From an uncultured Eubacteriales bacterium (GTDB lineage Bacteria > Bacillota_A > Clostridia > Oscillospirales > CAG-272), in assembly GCA_900555345.1 (NCBI GenBank), contig USKS01000018.1, forward strand, positions 1 through 12,018: DNA of 12,018 nucleotides. The letters run 5' to 3'. Positions within the stretch are counted from its first letter, which is position 1; each line of letters begins with the position of its first letter. Under the pieces are notes generated by a model that did not search any database, had not been told where the DNA came from, and was given only the letters and a program-made list of their open reading frames with translations. The position numbers and the translations under genes are program-made. Shown here piece by piece: positions 8,368-12,018 of this stretch.

Positions 8368-8835
8368 TTATCTCAGCAGGCACACAGCGTGGGCGGCGAT
8401 GCCCTCAAGACTGCCCGTAAAGCCCATTCTCTCCTCAGTCGTCGCCTTTACGTTTACAAGGGACGCGTCAACGGACGCGTACCGCGCGATAGTGCGGCGC
8501 ATTTCGTCAATATAAGGCTTCAGCTTCGGCTCCTGCGCGATAACGGTAGAGTCGATATACTCGATCTCAAAGCCCGCCTCTCTTATACGGCGGCACACCC
8601 GCTCAAGCAGCAGCATGCTGTATATATCCTTGTAGGAGTCGTCGCTGTCGGGAAAAAGCGCGCCGATGTCGCCGAGACCCGCCGCGCCGAGAAGCGCGTC
8701 CATAACGGCATGGCACAGCACGTCTCCGTCGGAGTGAGCCTCAAGCCCGTTTATATAGTCAATGTTCACGCCGCCGAGCACAAGCTTTCTTGCAGGCGCA
8801 AAGCGGTGCGCGTCATATCCGTGGCCTATTCTCAT
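8368..8835 (-). CDS. ispF: 2-C-methyl-D-erythritol 2,4-cyclodiphosphate synthase
   Basis: IspF cyclises 4-diphosphocytidyl-methylerythritol 2-phosphate, releasing CMP, in the MEP pathway to isoprenoid precursors. It is a trimeric zinc enzyme of the cytoplasm. The 155-residue product is of standard length. Zinc ligands D8 and H10 (GYDAHRF) and H42 (HSDGDVLCHA, 34-43) are present, as are FPDSD (61-65) and the C-terminal TTEERMGFTG (132-141) that contacts the cytidine diphosphate. Start ATG 8835 fits the family N-terminus MRIGHGYD and has AAGAGG about 6 bases upstream. The frame stays open upstream for another 60 codons, to a GTG at 9015 next to the ispD stop, but that stretch resembles no domain and lacks a ribosome binding site. 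ispD lies immediately upstream and is the natural operon partner. Confidence 0.96.
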   Translation of the reverse strand: MRIGHGYDAHRFAPARKLVLGGVNIDYINGLEAHSDGDVLCHAVMDALLGAAGLGDIGALFPDSDDSYKDIYSMLLLERVCRRIREAGFEIEYIDSTVIAQEPKLKPYIDEMRRTIARYASVDASLVNVKATTEERMGFTGSLEGIAAHAVCLLR

Positions 8836-8933
8836 AACCGCCCTCTTTTCTCTGAAACCTATTTTATAAACTACTGCCGAAGCCTGCGCTTTCGGCGCCT
8901 CAGCCGCCGCGCGGAGATCGCCCGCAGTCAGTA

Positions 8934-9014
8934 TACGCGGGTGTCCGTCACGTTTACGCGTCGTCCCCGACAGGTACTGCCGCCTTGACGGTAAATCTAC
9001 GCGGGCGTCCGTCA
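8934..9014. repeat. Pair of 17-base direct repeats in the ispD-ispF spacer
   Basis: The + strand TACGCGGGTGTCCGTCA (8934-8950) recurs as TACGCGGGCGTCCGTCA (8998-9014), one mismatch, 64 bases apart. The spacer between ispD and ispF is 182 bases, unusually long for this pair, and the repeats nearly bound the part closest to ispD. Confidence 0.7.
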
Positions 9015-9017
9015 CAG

Positions 9018-9725
9018 TCAGTGCTTTTCGGCAGACTCCGCGCGGGCGCCGAGTATTGCCTCAAAAAGCCGCTTGTCACCGGGCTCTGTGAGCTTCATAT
9101 TTTCCCTGCCGCACTCTATAAGCTTTACATCAAAGCCGAGGCGCTCGGCAAGCATACAGTCGTCCGTCACCTCCGCGCCGTCGCGTATAGCCATATACGC
9201 CGAAACTCTGTATACGTCGGCATCGAACACCTGGGGCGTCTGCACCGTCCATATTTCGCCGCGGTCAAGAGTCCTGTTTACAAAATCGCCCTTTGATACG
9301 GTCTTGACAGTATCGGAGCAGGCGTGCGCCGCAGCAGCCGCTCTGTATTTGTACGCCGCCGAAACCGTTTTGTCTATTATCTCCGGCGTTACAAGGCAGC
9401 GGGCGCCGTCATGCAGCGCAACATACTTGCATTTGCGGGACACTGCGTCAAAACCGAGGGTCGCCGAGCGCTGACGCGTCTCTCCGCCCTCGACCGTTCG
9501 CCGCAGTTTTTTGAATTCTTCTCCGCTTGCCTCTATTACGTCGGCAAGCGATTTGCGGTCTCCCACAAGAACTATTTCATCAATTGTTTGTGCAGCCTCA
9601 AAAGCACGGAGAGTATAAATTATGCAAGGTACGCCGCAAAGCTTATCAAACTGCTTTCTGACATCGGAAGCATAGCGCTTTCCGCTGCCCGCAGCAAGTA
9701 TTACGGCAGACGTAAACTTTCCCAT
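9018..9725 (-). CDS. ispD: 2-C-methyl-D-erythritol 4-phosphate cytidylyltransferase
   Basis: IspD joins CTP and 2-C-methylerythritol 4-phosphate to make 4-diphosphocytidyl-methylerythritol, releasing pyrophosphate, in the MEP pathway. The 235 residues match the family. The CTP-binding loop AAGSGKR (11-17) and the following Lys in VRKQF (K24), RQRSA (84-88), LHDGARC (104-110), the DTVK stretch near 138-141, TPQVF (163-167), TDDC (187-190) and KLTEPGD (201-207) are all in order. Start ATG 9725 is preceded by GGGAGGGT about 6 bases upstream. A good promoter lies about 90 bases upstream. The next gene, ispF, works two steps later in the same pathway. CDP-ME kinase (ispE) is not in the window. A related family (TarI/bacterial CDP-ribitol enzymes) shares the fold, but the ispF neighbour supports IspD. 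Confidence 0.95.
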   Translation of the reverse strand: MGKFTSAVILAAGSGKRYASDVRKQFDKLCGVPCIIYTLRAFEAAQTIDEIVLVGDRKSLADVIEASGEEFKKLRRTVEGGETRQRSATLGFDAVSRKCKYVALHDGARCLVTPEIIDKTVSAAYKYRAAAAAHACSDTVKTVSKGDFVNRTLDRGEIWTVQTPQVFDADVYRVSAYMAIRDGAEVTDDCMLAERLGFDVKLIECGRENMKLTEPGDKRLFEAILGARAESAEKH

Positions 9726-9813
9726 TTAAGACCCTCCCATAGCTTTTTCGGCGGCTGCGGCGCCGCCGCGCCGCGCATATGTATTTCCGCGCGCGGATCA
9801 CACATTACATTAT

Positions 9814-9843
9814 ATTTTACCACATTTTCTAAGCATATGTAAA
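9814..9843 (-). promoter_or_regulatory. Promoter for ispD-ispF
   Basis: On the minus strand -35 TTTACA (9843-9838), an 18-base spacer, and -10 TAAAAT (9819-9814), preceded by TGG, make an extended -10 (TGnTAAAAT) vegetative promoter. Transcription would begin near 9807, giving an untranslated leader of about 80 bases with a GC-rich hairpin (GGCGGC / GCCGCC) before the ispD ribosome binding site. Confidence 0.7.
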
Positions 9844-9909
9844 TAGTTATATAAAACAAATTTGACCCAAGGCAAAAGTATTATTCATACACTTGTAAAA
9901 ATCCTGCCA

Positions 9910-9954
9910 AAAAAGCAAAAAAACGGCTGCCGAGCAGCCGTTTTTTTGCTTTTT
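9910..9954. terminator. Bidirectional terminator after the DUF4358-like gene
   Basis: A 21-base perfect inverted repeat (9910-9930 and 9934-9954) around the loop CGA has a CGGCTGC core flanked by AAAAAAA and TTTTTTT. It lies 6 bases after the stop of the lipoprotein gene at 9961. On the minus strand it has a long T run, so it should end the DHHW/DUF4358 transcript and separate it from ispD; the A run makes it work in the other direction as well. Confidence 0.93.
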
Positions 9955-9960
9955 ATTCGC

Positions 9961-10539
9961 TTATTTAAGCAGTGCGTCGATTGCGTCCCAAGCCGCGGTC
10001 GCCTCGCTGTCGTTGTACATAACAAGTACAAGCGTGTGGTCGTATGTGCGCCATATCGCGTCCTGATGCTCGTACTGCCATGAAACTATCTTGTACTGCT
10101 CCGGGAAATACATCTGCAGTGCGGAAGCACGACCCGATATATATCCCTCGTTTACAACGTTTTTAACTTCGTTTATATCGTCCTCGGTCGCCGTATCGTC
10201 GAAGCGGAATATCGCCAGCGTCTGGTTGTAATCCGTAGGGCTTGTGTAAACATAGTCCGTTATCTTCTCAAAGCAGTCGGCATCCCACAGATAGTACAGC
10301 GTGTATGCAAGCTCATCCGCGTCGTCCTCTTTGTAGGTAAATCCGCCCACAAGCCCGTCGTAGGGCAGAACATCGTCAACGGCTTTCACTATATCGTGAA
10401 GATCAACATCGTCAAGAGAACGCTTTACAGCGTCACCGTCGGTGGTGTCACCGCCGCTGTCGGTCTTTTTGCAGGACGCAAGGGTAAACATACTGCCTAT
10501 AAGCATTATTGCCGCAAGAATAATACAGATCTTTTTCAT
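9961..10539 (-). CDS. Predicted lipoprotein, DUF4358-like
   Basis: The 192-residue product begins with a lipoprotein signal peptide: MKK, a hydrophobic stretch, and the lipobox LASC with the lipidated Cys at 23. The mature part starts with a flexible KKTDSGGDTTDGD linker and is then a small acidic domain. Its pattern (a YYLWD segment, then TLAIFRFDD, then a helix and YFPEQYKI) resembles DUF4358 lipoproteins of Clostridia; I base this on pattern, not on a search. Such proteins are often encoded next to a DHHW protein and a membrane-bound O-acyltransferase, and here the DHHW gene ends 22 bases upstream. Start ATG 10539 has GGAGAG 6 bases before it. The protein would sit on the outer face of the membrane. 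Its molecular role is unknown. Confidence 0.75.
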   Translation of the reverse strand: MKKICIILAAIMLIGSMFTLASCKKTDSGGDTTDGDAVKRSLDDVDLHDIVKAVDDVLPYDGLVGGFTYKEDDADELAYTLYYLWDADCFEKITDYVYTSPTDYNQTLAIFRFDDTATEDDINEVKNVVNEGYISGRASALQMYFPEQYKIVSWQYEHQDAIWRTYDHTLVLVMYNDSEATAAWDAIDALLK

Positions 10540-10561
10540 AAATTACTCTCCGTTTCTCTGA

Positions 10562-12018
10562 TCAGTCTACAACAGGCTTGTTGTTAACGTAGCTTCTAAG
10601 GTTTCTCTCGGATACGATAACAAGGATAACGTCAGCCTCGGCTTTTTCGATCTCCGCTTCGTCAAATGCAAACGTCCAGTTGTAAGTGCTCTTGTAAAAG
10701 CTGTCCTTGAGAAAAGCCGTCATTGCGATGCTGTACGAATCCCTCATAACATACAGATTCGGCGCAGATGAGTTTGCATCGTTCTGGTACTTGAACCAGT
10801 AGAGCTTGTCGCAGTATCCGCGGTTTGCACCTGAGGTCTCTTCGTATGCAAACGCAAACTGTCCCCAGCCCTCGCGCGCAACATAGTCCACAAGGCGCGC
10901 GCCGTTATAGGTCTTCAGCGTATAAACGGGACCGTAGTCCTTGAAGTAGTCATACTGACCAAGGTAGTATGCCTCATCCTTCATATATGTTTCGCAGTAA
11001 TTGATCTGATATTCGCTCCTGGAGTGGAGCACTGCATTCGGAAAATCGCGTCTTATCATATTCATTGTGGTCTCATAAGCGATATAACCCGCATGATTGT
11101 TCCAGTGTGTATCAAATTTGTAGTACAGGTTTCTCTCGGGGCATGCATTCACAGCTGCGCCCATGGCTCCTCTCAGGTCTATCGCCGTAATGCCGGCAGC
11201 CTTTAAGAGCGCGACAAACTGGTCATAGCGGCGGTAATCCGCCATTTTATAGCCGTCAGGCATGTAGTCCGGGTATACGGTGTTCTTGTTGGGAGCAATA
11301 ACAAAGTAAAACTTTTTGCCGTTTGCCTGTGCCCAGTCGTTTCTTTCTTTGAGCATACGCACGGAGCGATGATAAACCTCATCGTGGAAAAAGCCCTGAC
11401 CGGTAAAATCACTGATCGTGTCCTTGTAGAACATATATCCGTCATAGCCCACCAAAACGCCGTCGCTGGAAAGCCCGGGCTTTATGTCACCCTGCAGCAC
11501 CTTGGGAGAGTTATACTCCGCCTTTGGGTCTGTGGAAACGGTCGTGCTCTTCATAGGCATATACGCATATGAGCTTGAATTATCCTCGCCGCCCGTCGAG
11601 CAATCGGAATATGTATGCACAAGCGATTTACCCGTGGAAGTGGTTATGCGTGCTTCGTAAGCGCCCTTGCAGGAGGCGTTGTAAGGAACAACTCCCAGAC
11701 CCGTTGCGGGGGAAGACGATCCGCTGCCGCCGCCCGAGAACATACTGCCGCCTCCGCCGTTTATGACGGAGCCGCCTCCGCCGCCGGTGGACTGTCCTCC
11801 GCCGGACGAGGCAGTGTCTGCGGGAGCTTCGGTAGTTTCCTCGGTTGTTTCCTCCGTGGTCTCCTCGGTAGTCTCCTCCGTAGTTTCCTCGGTGGTCTCA
11901 TCCGTAGTGTCTTCCACGGTTGTATCTGTATCGTTATCTTCCGTGTCATAGTTACTGCCCATGGTATCCGTGCAGGATATGCACACAAGCCCCGCAAGCA
12001 GCAGCGCAGACAGTATAA
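10562..12018 (-). CDS. DHHW / AlgX-like SGNH-fold lipoprotein (start outside window)
   Basis: The frame runs to the window edge, so the gene starts further right. A GTG at 11986 is internal: upstream codons read ILSALLLAGLVCISC, a lipoprotein-type signal ending at an atypical lipobox. Numbered from that GTG, residues 21-54 are Thr/Glu repeats, 60-95 a Gly/Ser linker, and about 160-474 the folded domain. That domain carries APNKNTVYPDYMP (231-243), FDTHWNNHAGY (291-301; the DHHW-type motif with D292 and H294) and VMRDSY (413-418, candidate nucleophile S417). These match the DHHW/AlgX-like SGNH hydrolase-fold proteins that accompany MBOAT acyltransferases in polysaccharide O-acetylation. The Thr-rich stalk would hold the domain away from the membrane. 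It shares an operon with the lipoprotein at 9961. Substrate unknown. Confidence 0.85.
   Translation of the reverse strand, partial: ILSALLLAGLVCISCTDTMGSNYDTEDNDTDTTVEDTTDETTEETTEETTEETTEETTEETTEAPADTASSGGGQSTGGGGGSVINGGGGSMFSGGGSGSSSPATGLGVVPYNASCKGAYEARITTSTGKSLVHTYSDCSTGGEDNSSSYAYMPMKSTTVSTDPKAEYNSPKVLQGDIKPGLSSDGVLVGYDGYMFYKDTISDFTGQGFFHDEVYHRSVRMLKERNDWAQANGKKFYFVIAPNKNTVYPDYMPDGYKMADYRRYDQFVALLKAAGITAIDLRGAMGAAVNACPERNLYYKFDTHWNNHAGYIAYETTMNMIRRDFPNAVLHSRSEYQINYCETYMKDEAYYLGQYDYFKDYGPVYTLKTYNGARLVDYVAREGWGQFAFAYEETSGANRGYCDKLYWFKYQNDANSSAPNLYVMRDSYSIAMTAFLKDSFYKSTYNWTFAFDEAEIEKAEADVILVIVSERNLRSYVNNKPVVD
11831..11914 (-). repeat. 12-base tandem repeat encoding TTEE units
   Basis: Seven 12-base units, of the type GGTAGTTTCCTC on the + strand with variation mostly at third positions, encode TTEE or close variants. 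The amino-acid repeat is kept although the codons vary, so selection acts on the protein. Copy number may vary between strains. Confidence 0.9.

Noticed and set aside
8247..8420. Small + strand frame with AAAGGA upstream of an ATG at 8247
   Set aside because: It runs into the antisense of ispF and through the terminator-like hairpin, and the product is low-complexity (Ala/Arg rich).
8257..8988. Long + strand open frame opposite ispF
   Set aside because: It is antisense to a complete ispF and its spacer; its product is rich in Arg and His, as expected of a shadow frame in GC-rich DNA.
8368..9015. ispF starting at 9015 with a 60-residue N-terminal extension
   Set aside because: No ribosome binding site at the GTG, the extension matches no domain, and the ATG at 8835 has both a good site and the family's normal N-terminus.
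11763..11951. + strand frame of VVSS repeats
   Set aside because: It is the complement of the TTEE/Gly-rich coding repeat in the DHHW gene.

Overview
The window looks like a chromosomal segment of a low-to-mid GC Gram-positive bacterium of class Clostridia, most likely an Oscillospirales/Ruminococcaceae-type gut or rumen organism. This is an inference from four things: the sequence flavour of RpoB/RpoC, the MEP-pathway isoprenoid genes ispD-ispF, a PlsY-type acyltransferase, and a DHHW-protein/DUF4358-lipoprotein pair of the kind common in Clostridia. I see no insertion sequence, prophage, CRISPR array, tRNA or rRNA.

Layout. Positions 1-4356 (+ strand) hold the 3' end of rpoB and a complete rpoC, the catalytic core of RNA polymerase. 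Both proteins end in acidic tails, and RpoC's is extremely Asp-rich. A strong intrinsic terminator follows rpoC directly, so the ribosomal str genes that often follow rpoC in Firmicutes are not next to it. Everything after this is on the minus strand, so rpoBC converges with a second gene block. Read in the direction of transcription (right to left), that block is: a DHHW/AlgX-like SGNH-fold extracytoplasmic protein (10562-12018, its start lies outside the window); a DUF4358-like lipoprotein (9961-10539); a near-perfect long-stem terminator; a clear promoter; ispD; ispF; a 435-base intergenic region rich in palindromes; rpe; mgtE with its own terminator; a palindrome over a -10 box; plsY; and a small cysteine-rich protein resembling DUF3795 proteins.

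How the genes relate. rpoB and rpoC supply transcription. ispD and ispF catalyse two steps of the methylerythritol phosphate route to isoprenoids, and rpe interconverts pentose phosphates. mgtE imports magnesium, and plsY starts phospholipid synthesis. These are housekeeping functions that share a strand rather than one pathway. The DHHW/DUF4358 pair at the right edge is probably a cell-surface module, possibly for O-acetylation of an envelope polysaccharide, with its membrane acyltransferase partner expected just outside the window.

No clearly new multi-gene system is visible. The points most worth a second look are the palindromic 8041-8310 region, with a possible 49-residue ORF and a terminator-like hairpin on the opposite strand; the apparent one-base slip at the start of the cysteine-rich gene; the operator-like palindrome upstream of plsY; and the acidic tails of RpoB and RpoC.
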